Origin: JAFGCN01 sp964547015
GTDB lineage: Archaea; Aenigmatarchaeota; Aenigmatarchaeia; QMZS01
NCBI GenBank assembly: GCA_964547015.1
Contig: CAZJKT010000005.1
Span: forward strand, 1-53,394
Reading direction: 5' to 3'
DNA length: 53,394 nt
A program made the position numbers and the translations under genes. Numbering within the stretch: the first letter of the stretch is position 1; every line of letters starts with the position of its first letter. The notes below the pieces were generated by a model, which worked only from the letters and a program-made list of their open reading frames with translations, had not been told where the DNA came from and did no database searches. Below, piece after piece: positions 1 through 7,400 of the stretch.

Positions 1-1
1 A

Positions 2-73
2 ATCTACAAGGAAGGCATTCTTTCAAGGAAAAAGCAGGTTATTCCGCCTCTTGAAGCCGCATTTTCAAAGTAA
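2..73 (+). CDS. 3' end of an unidentified gene (partial)
   Basis: An open frame enters from the left edge and ends with TAA at 71-73, giving 23 residues that finish in LEAAFSK. It is too short to assign to a family. Downstream lie about 40 bases and then the insertion sequence, so the IS sits between this gene and the next gene on the same strand. Confidence 0.45.
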   Translation: MYKEGILSRKKQVIPPLEAAFSK

Positions 74-113
74 GGGTTTGATTTGTCCGCAGGATAACCC
101 AAGTTTCAATTTT

Positions 114-119
114 AATATA
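114..119. repeat. Left copy of target-site duplication AATATA
   Basis: AATATA directly precedes the left inverted repeat and recurs directly after the right one (1073-1078). A six-base duplication fits a DDE transposition event. The surrounding sequence is AT-rich, so chance identity is possible. Confidence 0.6.
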
Positions 120-145
120 TGTAGTGTAAACACACATCATGCCGC
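120..145 (+). repeat. Left terminal inverted repeat of the IS
   Basis: It begins TGTAGTGTAAAC and matches the complement of 1047-1072 at about 20 of 26 positions. It marks the left boundary next to the AATATA duplication. Confidence 0.75.
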
Positions 146-167
146 TTTTCGTAAACCCACATCGTGC

Positions 168-1043
168 CTAATTGGCCTTGGCTGTTAAGTACCTTGATGA
201 AGGAGGCTTGTATCCGATACCACCTTGTGGCCGCTTATTGTTGTAGTAGCCCCTAAACTTATCAAGCTCTTCTTGCGCATGGTTTAGGTCCCTAAACCAT
301 ACCTGACTTATAAGCTCCTTATGGAGGATTTTGTGAAATCCTTCCACTTTGCCTCTCGCCTTTGGATTAAACGGCCTACCAACTATCAGCTTTATGCCCT
401 GTTCCCGACAGAATTCCCTGAAGTCATTGCCTGTAAACTGCCTGCCGTTATCAACATAAACTGAAGCAGGGAGTCTTCCCCCGGCTAATGCGCCATTTAG
501 CGATCTGATTGCATTAGCTAGAGTCTTTCTGGCAAATATCCTTAGGCAGCAGACATACCGGCTGTGGTCATCAACTATGCTAAAAATGTAGCATTTGCCA
601 ACTCCCGCAACCCTGAACTCATAGATATCCATCTGCCATAGAGAATCGGAGTGCTTTCTTTCAAACCTTTTGCAGGGTTGTGTTTTAGGCTTGACCTTGT
701 AGAGCAGATTGTATCGCTTAAGTATCTTGGTTATCGTTGTATGGCTTATATCTGCATTATCCTTTATTGTGTGCTTAATCATCCTGCTCCCATATGAGGG
801 GTGCTCAAGCTTAGTCCGAATGATTAGGTCTTCTATATAGCCAGGGGTCTTAAACGGCTGGCGCTTAGGTGTTTTAGGCTTTACTCTAAGCGCCTCAAGC
901 CCTCCCTCACGATATAGTTTAGCAAGCTTCCTTATGGTCCTTGGCTTTATCCCATATAGAACGCTGATCTGGTTAGCTGTTTTACGGTTATCAAGATAAT
1001 CAATAACCGCCTTTAGCCTTGTATGTAAATCATTTAGCTCCAT
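168..1043 (-). CDS. IS481-family DDE transposase
   Basis: This is the transposase of the surrounding insertion sequence and would catalyse cut-and-paste movement at the terminal repeats. Numbering from the chosen ATG at 1043, an N-terminal helix-turn-helix segment (about residues 5-55, Leu-Tyr-Gly-Ile-Lys turn) is followed by an rve integrase core. Asp139 lies in WQMDIYE, Asp198 in VYVDNGRQF and Glu234 in GKVEGFHK, giving the D-D-(35)E spacing of the family. An upstream TTG at 1073 would extend the frame by ten residues but lies at the terminal repeat, so the internal ATG is preferred. The reading frame is uninterrupted, so the protein is probably functional. Confidence 0.9.
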   Translation of the reverse strand: MELNDLHTRLKAVIDYLDNRKTANQISVLYGIKPRTIRKLAKLYREGGLEALRVKPKTPKRQPFKTPGYIEDLIIRTKLEHPSYGSRMIKHTIKDNADISHTTITKILKRYNLLYKVKPKTQPCKRFERKHSDSLWQMDIYEFRVAGVGKCYIFSIVDDHSRYVCCLRIFARKTLANAIRSLNGALAGGRLPASVYVDNGRQFTGNDFREFCREQGIKLIVGRPFNPKARGKVEGFHKILHKELISQVWFRDLNHAQEELDKFRGYYNNKRPQGGIGYKPPSSRYLTAKAN

Positions 1044-1046
1044 AAA

Positions 1047-1072
1047 GTGGCACGATGTCCCTTTACAGTACA
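1047..1072 (-). repeat. Right terminal inverted repeat of the IS
   Basis: Its complement begins TGTACTGTAAAGGGACATCG and pairs with 120-145. It overlaps the promoter-proximal end of the transposase gene. Confidence 0.75.
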
Positions 1073-1078
1073 AATATA
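1073..1078. repeat. Right copy of target-site duplication AATATA
   Basis: It is identical to 114-119 and directly abuts the right inverted repeat. Confidence 0.6.
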
Positions 1079-1104
1079 TAATTAAATATATTTTTTATAA
1101 TATA

Positions 1105-1114
1105 GATATAAATA
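1105..1114 (+). promoter_or_regulatory. TATA box of the radical SAM gene
   Basis: GATATAAATA lies about 20 bases before the ATG at 1130, the spacing seen for other start-proximal promoters in this window. It lies 30 bases outside the IS, so the insertion did not remove it. Confidence 0.55.
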
Positions 1115-1129
1115 CTTTAGGCTTAGTAT

Positions 1130-2527
1130 ATGGTAATGAGAGTATTATTGGTTGAGCCAAAAAGGACATATGACCGCTGTACAACCTTAAACGGGTATAA
1201 TCAGCTGAATCTTGGGCTGTTAAGCATAGCGTCAAATCTTGAGTCAGAAGGGCATAAGGTTGATTATTTTAGCATTGACAGGACAAAAAGCCCATTAAGG
1301 GCTCTTGAGAGACTGCTTAGGAAAAATTACGGGTTTGTTGGAATGGGAACTAACTCTGCAACTATATTCCATCAGCGAGAAATCTCAGAATTTATAAAAA
1401 AACGCTCCCCCGACTCAAAAATTATTTTTGGGGGTGTTTATCCCTGGCTATACCCCAAAGAGCTTTTAGAGGATAAAAGTATCGATTATGTGGTAAGGGG
1501 ATTTGGAGAATTGCCTGTGCTGAAATTGATTTGGGGAGAGCCCCCCCATAGAATTCCGGGAATCTGCTATAGGTCAAAGAGGGGGATTGTAATAAATGAA
1601 CCGTATATCCCAAAAAAAGAAGAACTCTCAGAGCTTAAGAGCATTATAGACTATTCATCTTACGAAAGCCTTCATACAAAGGCAGAAACATTCTCAGGTC
1701 GCCGGAGCCTTTTTACTTCTTTTGGATGCCCCTTTAATTGCAACTTTTGCACTGTTCCAAAACTCTATAAAAATAAGCTGCTATTTAGGGATATACGATT
1801 AGTTATTCGGGAAATTGCTGAATTATCCAAGAGGGCCGAGGAGATATTCTTTGTGGATCCGACTATAAATGCGAGCAAAAGCCATTTTATGGAATTATTC
1901 ACCTCAATACTTGAAGAGCAGGAGAGAGGCAATATCCCTAAAGAGATGCGATTTGTTATTCAGGCAAGACTTGATTGTTTTGATGGTGAAATGCTGGAGC
2001 TTGCAAAAAAGCTAAACATAAAGGCATTATTTGGAATAGAATCACTTTCAAGGAGAGTAAGGGATTTAGACCTAAATAAGGGAGGGCGGCTTTCAAAGAT
2101 GAGTTCCAGAGAGGTTATTTGTGAATTGGATAAAATAGGAAAATTTGTAAAGCCCTATTTATATTTTATACTGGCAACCCCAAAGACCACGAAAAAGGAC
2201 CTTATCGATAACCTGAAATATATACGTTCCCTGGATGAGTATGCCTATGAGGTAGATGTGGGGGTATTGCCTTTTAGGGGAACCGCTTACTATGAGATGT
2301 ACAAAGGCACAGAATATATGGTGTGGAGAACTGTTAAATTTGGCTCTAAAGAAGTGAGGCTGCCATTTTTATTAAGGTGCAAGGACCCCTATGTGGAGTC
2401 CTGTATAAGTAAGGCTTTTAGAGAGGCCGAGAAAAAATACAGAAAAAGCGGAGGGGGCTATTTTAGCGGGGGAGAATACTTTTCTAAGCTGTTTTTAGAG
2501 GGGCTGATTAAAGAAGCTGAAATATAA
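1130..2527 (+). CDS. B12-binding-type radical SAM protein
   Basis: A 465-residue protein with the layout of cobalamin-binding radical SAM enzymes. The N-terminal part (about 1-150) looks like a Rossmann-type B12-binding domain (NLGLLSIASNLESEGHKV), without an obvious DxHxxG cobalamin-ligand motif. The radical SAM core follows, with Cys200, Cys204 and Cys207 in CPFNCNFC, a CX3CX2C variant that would hold the 4Fe-4S cluster and SAM. Family members do methylations, ring rearrangements or other radical chemistry; the substrate cannot be read from the sequence. The gene stands alone behind its own TATA box with ATG at 1130 and a second in-frame ATG two codons later. It converges on rpo7. Confidence 0.8.
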   Translation: MVMRVLLVEPKRTYDRCTTLNGYNQLNLGLLSIASNLESEGHKVDYFSIDRTKSPLRALERLLRKNYGFVGMGTNSATIFHQREISEFIKKRSPDSKIIFGGVYPWLYPKELLEDKSIDYVVRGFGELPVLKLIWGEPPHRIPGICYRSKRGIVINEPYIPKKEELSELKSIIDYSSYESLHTKAETFSGRRSLFTSFGCPFNCNFCTVPKLYKNKLLFRDIRLVIREIAELSKRAEEIFFVDPTINASKSHFMELFTSILEEQERGNIPKEMRFVIQARLDCFDGEMLELAKKLNIKALFGIESLSRRVRDLDLNKGGRLSKMSSREVICELDKIGKFVKPYLYFILATPKTTKKDLIDNLKYIRSLDEYAYEVDVGVLPFRGTAYYEMYKGTEYMVWRTVKFGSKEVRLPFLLRCKDPYVESCISKAFREAEKKYRKSGGGYFSGGEYFSKLFLEGLIKEAEI

Positions 2528-2570
2528 AAATACCTTTTAAATTGATAGGGTTTCTTTTATAGAGCTGTTA

Positions 2571-3131
2571 CTACTTCTTCTCTTTTGCCTCGGCTTTTTT
2601 CTTGGACTTTTCTTTTTCTGCCCATTTCAAAGGCCCCATCCCGTCCTGCTTCATGGACAAGTTTACCCTCATCCTTTCGCTTGAAATAGTGGAATTTACA
2701 ACAATGGCCTTTATGAGGTCGCCTGTCTGAATCACTTTCTTGCCGTCAGCGCTTGCTATAACATCCTGCTGGGGGTTATAAGTCATTTTCTCCTGAGTAA
2801 TCTGGGAAATATGCACAAGGGCGTCAATTGGGCCTATTCTTACAAAAGGGCCGAATTCTGCTACATCAGATACAATTCCCTTTATCACTTCATTTGGGGC
2901 AGGCTGGAAAAACAGCGCGGTGTATTCCACATCAAAAAATATTTCAGGCCTTTCGGGCAGTATATCTCCGCTCTCGCCGATTTTGGTGATTTCAGTAACC
3001 CCCAAAAAGACGCCGTTTTCCTCTTTTACATGGAGCGTGTCAATGCTCTCCTCGATGCTCTCTTTGATATCTTCTTTGAGTTTTTGGGCCTCTACACCGA
3101 CCTTTTCCTTAACGCTGATTTGATAGAACAT
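2571..3131 (-). CDS. rpo7: DNA-directed RNA polymerase subunit Rpo7 (RpoE')
   Basis: The 186-residue protein matches archaeal Rpo7, the stalk subunit that with Rpo4 binds emerging RNA and helps open complex formation. The N-terminal RNP-like domain starts MFYQISVKEKVGV. The C-terminal S1/OB domain includes IVSDVAEFGPFVRIGPIDAL and LVHISQIT. The last 15 residues are a Lys/Glu-rich tail. Length is normal for the family. The gene is monocistronic with its own TATA box just upstream. The usual neighbour gene for Spt4 is not present here. Confidence 0.95.
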   Translation of the reverse strand: MFYQISVKEKVGVEAQKLKEDIKESIEESIDTLHVKEENGVFLGVTEITKIGESGDILPERPEIFFDVEYTALFFQPAPNEVIKGIVSDVAEFGPFVRIGPIDALVHISQITQEKMTYNPQQDVIASADGKKVIQTGDLIKAIVVNSTISSERMRVNLSMKQDGMGPLKWAEKEKSKKKAEAKEKK

Positions 3132-3145
3132 AAATAGTTAACGGA

Positions 3146-3158
3146 AATAATATATTTT
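3146..3158 (-). promoter_or_regulatory. TATA box of rpo7
   Basis: On the minus strand an AT-rich element containing AAATATATTATT ends about 14 bases before the ATG at 3131. Its position implies a very short or absent leader. Confidence 0.5.
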
Positions 3159-3168
3159 AGCATTTCAC

Positions 3169-3576
3169 CTACCTTATATAATATTCATCCCCCGCTTTGC
3201 AGTCCCCAACAATCTTTAGCCGGTCGCCTGAAGATGGGGAAACACCTAAAATAAGGGTGGCTCTCTCGTTTGCGGCTATAATATCAGGAGAAGAAGCCCC
3301 GCGGCTTATGGGCTCATTATTGATATATGCATAAAATCGGCGGGTGTCGAGTTCCCTCGCCCCATTATTCCTTATAGTGACCTCATTCCCGTCAATGCTT
3401 TCTATTACAAAGCTTGAGTACCTGCTGCAATCAACAGCTTCTTCTTCAGATTCGGCTGATTTGAATGCGGACTCCGCAGAGGACTTATAGAAAAGGTAGA
3501 AAGATGACATTAAGACAAGCACAATCATCACCAGAAGAATTTCCGCAATCAGAGAGCTAATCCCCTTTTTTGCCAT
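3169..3576 (-). CDS. Type IV pilin-like membrane-anchored protein
   Basis: A 135-residue protein with an archaeal pilin N-terminus: short basic start MAKKG, then ISSLIAEILLVMIVLVLMS as hydrophobic stalk with an acidic residue at position +7 after the Gly. This resembles the archaeal pilin N-terminal family (Pilin_N) cleaved by a class III prepilin peptidase. The remainder is a small beta-rich extracellular domain with two Cys (DCSRY and GDCKAG) that could form a disulfide. It is separated from the uL10 gene by 22 bases but has its own TATA-like element. Whether it forms filaments or is a minor subunit cannot be told from sequence. Confidence 0.75.
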   Translation of the reverse strand: MAKKGISSLIAEILLVMIVLVLMSSFYLFYKSSAESAFKSAESEEEAVDCSRYSSFVIESIDGNEVTIRNNGARELDTRRFYAYINNEPISRGASSPDIIAANERATLILGVSPSSGDRLKIVGDCKAGDEYYIR

Positions 3577-3587
3577 AATATAATTGG

Positions 3588-3597
3588 ATTATATAGG
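3588..3597 (-). promoter_or_regulatory. Putative TATA box of the pilin-like gene
   Basis: CCTATATAAT on the minus strand lies just upstream of ATT-ATG at 3576 and overlaps the 3' end of the uL10 reading frame. It implies initiation at or next to the start codon. Confidence 0.45.
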
Positions 3598-3598
3598 A

Positions 3599-4417
3599 TT
3601 ACCTGCCTTCAAGCTTTTTTGCTTTGCATCCGGCAACCCTTAATAGGTCCTTAATTGTGCCTTTTGCAGGAACTCCCAGCTCAAGCCCCAGCCTTTTGAC
3701 CTTTGAAAACCCGCTTGAGAGCAGAAGCGCTGCATTTTGCTTAGTCGGGTAACCCAGGCGATAGGTGAGCTTGAATACGCTTTCGCCTGCAATAGATATC
3801 CTTTCTTCAAGGTAGGCCTTGTTTACTTCAAATATATCCTTTGTGTATAGCAATCCTTGCGAGTATCCGCCTTGGGGGGATATAAACATCTCTATTGGCT
3901 CTATTCCAAGCATATTCAAAAGGGATATGAGGCCTGTTTCTATGTTTTGCCCCTCTTTGCAGACAATTTTTTCGTCTTTAATGTGTATTTTGCCGTCTTT
4001 CATCAGAGTCTGGATAGTAAACTGCTTAAAAATGCTGATTGCCGGCCCTGCAGGTATGCCTGTGTTTCCCGGAGGCACAGCTAAATCCGCGGGGGCAGTT
4101 TCGCCTGACTTTGCCTTTCTCTTTGTCTTAAGGCTCTTTATGGATCCGACCGCCTCAAAAATCCCCTTATCGGTATAGGCTAATGCGGGCTGGCTTAAGT
4201 CAGATATATTAAGCTTAATTCCCGAGTCTTCAATGGCTTTTTCAAAAATCTTCCTTTTGGCTACTGAGGTATTGATTCCCTCCTCTTTTAGCTTGTTACG
4301 TATTTCATGGAGCTGTTTTGCGGGAAGCCCCTTTAGGTCGAAAACAAGGAAAGAATTTGAGCTTTTGAATACCCCTTTGAGGTTTTTTAGGGTCTCCTTT
4401 TTTCTTGCAGATACCAT
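3599..4417 (-). CDS. rpl10: Large ribosomal subunit protein uL10 (P0), tail-less
   Basis: uL10 anchors the ribosomal stalk on 23S rRNA. The 272 residues contain the rRNA-binding domain (about 1-105, SSNSFLVFDLKGLPAKQLHE), the archaeal/eukaryal insertion domain (about 110-190, with VPPGNTGIPAGP) and a helical region for binding L12 dimers (YLEERISIAGESVFKLTYRL onward). It ends at AGCKAKKLEGR. The acidic hinge and terminal hydrophobic motif seen in most archaeal P0 proteins (usually well above 300 residues) are absent. The gene follows uL1 with one base between stop and start. Neither L12 nor L11 is adjacent. Confidence 0.93.
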   Translation of the reverse strand: MVSARKKETLKNLKGVFKSSNSFLVFDLKGLPAKQLHEIRNKLKEEGINTSVAKRKIFEKAIEDSGIKLNISDLSQPALAYTDKGIFEAVGSIKSLKTKRKAKSGETAPADLAVPPGNTGIPAGPAISIFKQFTIQTLMKDGKIHIKDEKIVCKEGQNIETGLISLLNMLGIEPIEMFISPQGGYSQGLLYTKDIFEVNKAYLEERISIAGESVFKLTYRLGYPTKQNAALLLSSGFSKVKRLGLELGVPAKGTIKDLLRVAGCKAKKLEGR

Positions 4418-4418
4418 A

Positions 4419-5036
4419 CTACATCACCTTCATGGGCTTTCCCATGGTGGTCTTCAAATAAACAGATTTTATCTGGGCTTTTTTTTCAGCTAATTTAGCC
4501 TGTATCTTTTCAAAAGCGTAATTGTAATTTTCAAGGATTTGCTTGTCATTAAGGCTATCCTTTCCAATGGGGATTTGGATAGTCTGGCTTTTTATAACAT
4601 TTATCTGCACAGCTTTTCCATATCCTTCAATCAGAGGCCCTACATCCTTGAGGGCAGGCGGGACAGGCGCCATTTGCTTGTTTCTGGGCCCTAAATACCG
4701 GCCAAGCTCCTTTGCCGCCGCCGGCATTAGGGGAGCCTCTACAGCAAAGATGTCATAGTCGCGGGCAAGTGTTTTGGCTTTCCTTGGCTTTAAGCCAAGG
4801 TCGTTTTTGGATAGGACTTTCTGCCCGCTTTTCTCCGCAACAGGAGATAGAATGTCAGTTATAAAGCATACTTTAGGGTCGCGAACCTTGTGGGGAAGCT
4901 TTATCTGCTCCCTAATCCTGTTTTCGGGCTTTTTTAAGTCAAGGCCGATAAAGTTGACTGTAAGGTCAAAAGTCTGGGAAAATCCCCTCTTCTCTTCCCT
5001 GAGTTTTCCGATATCCGTAACTGTAAGTTCTGCCAT
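4419..5036 (-). CDS. rpl1: Large ribosomal subunit protein uL1
   Basis: A 205-residue L1-family protein forming the mobile L1 stalk near the ribosomal E site. Family features include KLPHKVRDPKVCFITD near residue 45, the domain II segment around YDIFAVEAPLMP, and the C-terminal KSVYLKTTMGKPMKVM that matches the L1 signature end. Length fits archaeal members. It is the first gene of a two-gene operon with uL10. A TATA-like element (5050-5060) lies close to the start. The L11 gene usually found upstream is missing from this locus. Confidence 0.94.
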   Translation of the reverse strand: MAELTVTDIGKLREEKRGFSQTFDLTVNFIGLDLKKPENRIREQIKLPHKVRDPKVCFITDILSPVAEKSGQKVLSKNDLGLKPRKAKTLARDYDIFAVEAPLMPAAAKELGRYLGPRNKQMAPVPPALKDVGPLIEGYGKAVQINVIKSQTIQIPIGKDSLNDKQILENYNYAFEKIQAKLAEKKAQIKSVYLKTTMGKPMKVM

Positions 5037-5230
5037 TATTTTAGTTGTGTTAAAATTTAAGAAGCCTCTTTATGGCAGTTCTATCTCCTCTATTTTCACC
5101 CCCTTCCCTAAAGCATCGCTTCTTGCCAAAAAGCGCTTAATTTTGGCTCTAAACCGGATTTAAGAGGCATTAAGCGTATATTTCTGCATTCGGGGAATAT
5201 TGGGGGCTTAATAATCTCAATAATTAAATT
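5037..5230. other. Intergenic region with nested inverted repeats
   Basis: This 194-base divergent gap lies between uL1 (minus) and a membrane protein gene (plus). GCCAAAA (5125-5131) can pair with TTTTGGC (5141-5147) over a 9-base loop. GCCTCTT (5064-5070) can pair with AAGAGGC (5162-5168) around it. The structure lies upstream of the presumed promoters of both flanking genes. It could be a small RNA, a regulatory site or chance; no known RNA family is recognisable. Confidence 0.25.
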
Positions 5231-6127
5231 ATGGGTGTGAAAGATAGGGAAGGCGTAGGAAAAAAAGGCAAAAAAAAGCCGGCAGGAAGGGAAGGCAAAT
5301 CTGCCCCCAGGAAAAATCCCGGCGCAAAAGCAATAAAGCCGGTAAACAAGGGTGTTGTAACTAAAGAGGTTTTGGATAAAAGGCGCGCTTTGGATGAAAA
5401 AGAGGATGTTTTGCAAAAAGAGGGCCCGGACTTGGATAAATCTTCGGAGAATCCCCAAAAAGACACTTCAAAGCCGCAAGCCGCGGGCCAAAAAGGGGGA
5501 ATATTTGCCGCCGCAGAGGATTTTGGGCTTTCCAAAAACGCTTTTATTGCAGTTATAATTGCAACTCTCGCATTTTTCGGGCTTTTTTATGCAATATACA
5601 CTGAAGCCTATTCAAACGGCGGGCAGAAAAACAAAAGCGATTTTCCTTACCTGTCAGATGAAGCTATGGTTTGCGGAGACTACTATGTATGTTTCCTTAA
5701 CCCGGAAGGGCAGTGGCAAAGGCCCCCTTATAGCGCCGGGACAAATCTGACGGTTGCTTATATGCTGAGCGTCTCAAATGAGGCCCAAATAAGGGATTTT
5801 TTCAAGAGTGAGAGGATTAATATTGTTGTTTCCTGCGCTGAAGGGCCTGATGCCGAGAATTCGCAGATGATTCTTGCCGCAACCCCGTTTTCATATTATC
5901 TGAGCCACTACTTTATCAGTTATAAGGGAGAAAATAAATCAATTGAGCCATACACAACTCAGGAATATTCTTCAAGCGAGCCGGCAATCTATATTTACGG
6001 ACCTAATACCCTGGCAAATGAAACCGCCCTTCGTTATGACGGGAAGAATATAATAGTCCAAGGGGAAACCTACCCGGAACTCAGCCTTATTTTGGGAAAG
6101 CTGATTATTATGGCGATTGAAGGATAA
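5231..6127 (+). CDS. Single-pass membrane protein with basic N-terminus
   Basis: No family is recognised. The first 95 residues are highly charged and rich in Lys, Gly and Pro, so probably disordered and cytoplasmic. One membrane segment follows at about 104-123 (FIAVIIATLAFFGLFYAIY). The remaining 175 residues would be outside the cell and hold several Cys (MVCGDYYVCF, VVSCAEG), which could form disulfides. It starts with ATT-ATG at 5231. KsgA follows 38 bases downstream with its own ATT-ATG, so co-transcription is possible but not shown. Confidence 0.65.
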   Translation: MGVKDREGVGKKGKKKPAGREGKSAPRKNPGAKAIKPVNKGVVTKEVLDKRRALDEKEDVLQKEGPDLDKSSENPQKDTSKPQAAGQKGGIFAAAEDFGLSKNAFIAVIIATLAFFGLFYAIYTEAYSNGGQKNKSDFPYLSDEAMVCGDYYVCFLNPEGQWQRPPYSAGTNLTVAYMLSVSNEAQIRDFFKSERINIVVSCAEGPDAENSQMILAATPFSYYLSHYFISYKGENKSIEPYTTQEYSSSEPAIYIYGPNTLANETALRYDGKNIIVQGETYPELSLILGKLIIMAIEG

Positions 6128-6165
6128 AAGGAACCCTATAGTGAATTTTATTAAGCAGGATTATT

Positions 6166-6939
6166 ATGGAATACGACCAGCACTTTATGAAGGATGAGGA
6201 TGTCCTATCAAGGATTGTGGATGTTTGCGGTCCCCGAAAAGATGAAGTGGTTTTTGAGATAGGGGCTGGGCTTGGAAGCCTGACACGCCTTCTTGCAAAA
6301 GGAGCAAAAAAGGTTTATGCTGTTGAGATTGACCCCTCTCTTGGCCCAAGCCTCTTTGAAATGGCAAAAAAGCTCGGAAATATTGAGGTGGCGATTGGAA
6401 ATGCGCTTGAGACGGAATGGCCGAAGTTTGAAGTGATTGCCTCCAATCTCCCCTATTCCATTTCTGAGCCTGTTGTACAAAAGCTTGTGTTCTGCAGGTT
6501 TAGAAAAGGGGCGCTTTTGGTTTCCGGGGGATTTGCCTCAATACTTCTTGGAAAAAAGAGGACAAAGCTCACTTTTATTGCAGAGGCTTTTTTCAATATA
6601 TCTGAGGATATAACTGTTTACCCCCCAAGTTTTGAGCCTGAGCCCAAAGTAAACTCGGTTTTGCTTATAATTGAGCCAAAAGAGCCAAAAGAGCCAAAAG
6701 AGGCAATACTTCAGGAGTTTTTGCGCCAGAAGGACAAGATTTCTAAAAATGCCTTAAGGGAAGCAATAATAAGAGGTTTTGGGCGATTTGGGGCGGAATT
6801 AACAAAAAAGCAGGCAAGGGAGCTGACGGGGGATTATCCTCATTTAGGCTCCAAAAAAAAGGTATATGCGCTTTCACATGGGGAACTTGAAGAAACAGCC
6901 GAGTTTATAGGAAAATTGGTTTTTGGCGGGGATATTTAA
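6166..6939 (+). CDS. rsmA: 16S rRNA dimethyladenosine transferase KsgA/RsmA
   Basis: KsgA dimethylates two adjacent adenosines in the 3'-terminal helix of 16S rRNA with S-adenosylmethionine, late in small-subunit assembly. The protein (257 residues) begins with the family YDQHFMKDEDVL segment, then SAM motif I FEIGAGLGSLT, the acidic motif VYAVEIDPSL, and catalytic motif IV NLPYSIS. An in-frame 9-base tandem repeat (gagccaaaa, three copies at 6673-6699) encodes Glu-Pro-Lys repeats in the linker to the C-terminal domain. uL30 follows after 18 bases and is probably in the same transcript. Confidence 0.95.
   Translation: MEYDQHFMKDEDVLSRIVDVCGPRKDEVVFEIGAGLGSLTRLLAKGAKKVYAVEIDPSLGPSLFEMAKKLGNIEVAIGNALETEWPKFEVIASNLPYSISEPVVQKLVFCRFRKGALLVSGGFASILLGKKRTKLTFIAEAFFNISEDITVYPPSFEPEPKVNSVLLIIEPKEPKEPKEAILQEFLRQKDKISKNALREAIIRGFGRFGAELTKKQARELTGDYPHLGSKKKVYALSHGELEETAEFIGKLVFGGDI
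6673..6699 (+). repeat. 9-bp tandem repeat inside rsmA, three copies
   Basis: The unit gagccaaaa is repeated three times exactly and translates to Glu-Pro-Lys triplets between the catalytic and C-terminal parts of KsgA. It is a likely slippage-prone microsatellite that stays in frame. Confidence 0.8.
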
Positions 6940-6957
6940 TTTTTTCTATCCCCTATT

Positions 6958-7329
6958 ATGGAAAAAATTGCGGTTGTAAGGATTAGGGGAAGATATAACC
7001 TAAAAAAAGAGTTTGAGGACACTCTTACCCTTCTGGGGCTTAAAACTAAAAATTCATGCGCTGTAATTGAAGTCACGCCAAATAATATGGGTATGGTCAA
7101 GAAGGTCAAGGATTTTGTGACTTACGGAGAGGTATCTGACGATATTGTAAAGAAGCTTTCTGAAAAAAAGGCCCCGTTCAAACAAACCGAGAAAAAGATT
7201 GTTTTTACTCTCCCAAACCCGAAAAAAGGATTTAAGAGCGTGAGGCTTGGGTTCAAACAAGGGGGCGACCTTGGATACAGGGGAGATGAAATTAACGCTT
7301 ACTTGGAGAGGGTTATTGAGAATATTTGA
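6958..7329 (+). CDS. rpl30: Large ribosomal subunit protein uL30
   Basis: Short archaeal uL30, a 23S-binding protein of the large subunit. The N-terminal IAVVRIRGRYNLKKEFEDTL and the central GMVKKVKDFVTYGEVSD are characteristic. The C-terminus GFKQGGDLGYRGDEIN matches the archaeal/eukaryal extension. At 123 residues it is about 30 shorter than typical archaeal proteins, apparently from a reduced middle loop. Its usual place is the spc ribosomal operon next to uL15; here it follows rsmA. Confidence 0.92.
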   Translation: MEKIAVVRIRGRYNLKKEFEDTLTLLGLKTKNSCAVIEVTPNNMGMVKKVKDFVTYGEVSDDIVKKLSEKKAPFKQTEKKIVFTLPNPKKGFKSVRLGFKQGGDLGYRGDEINAYLERVIENI

Positions 7330-7400
7330 GGGTTGCCCTATTTGCCAAAATTTAATTATTTTTCAACCCACCCCTGAACTATTTTGCCACCTAACTATAT

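Larger units (their letters stand above)
120..1072. mobile_element. IS481-like insertion sequence, complete, 953 bp
   Basis: A single DDE transposase gene fills the element. The ends form an imperfect inverted repeat: 120-145 against the complement of 1047-1072, about 20 of 26 positions identical, both beginning TGTA and sharing TGTAAA, ACATC and TGCC. A second copy of ACATCGTGCC lies just inside the left end (159-168). Flanking AATATA repeats indicate a target duplication. There is no passenger gene. The element appears intact, with a full-length transposase and all three catalytic acids. Confidence 0.85.

Noticed and set aside
3819..5163. Plus-strand frames of 71-129 residues across the uL10-uL1 genes
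   Set aside because: They are complementary shadows of conserved ribosomal protein genes.
5108..5535. Two minus-strand frames (116 and 103 residues) over the start of the 5231 gene
   Set aside because: They are antisense to the Lys-rich low-complexity N-terminus, which yields stop-free complement, and have no start context or family similarity.
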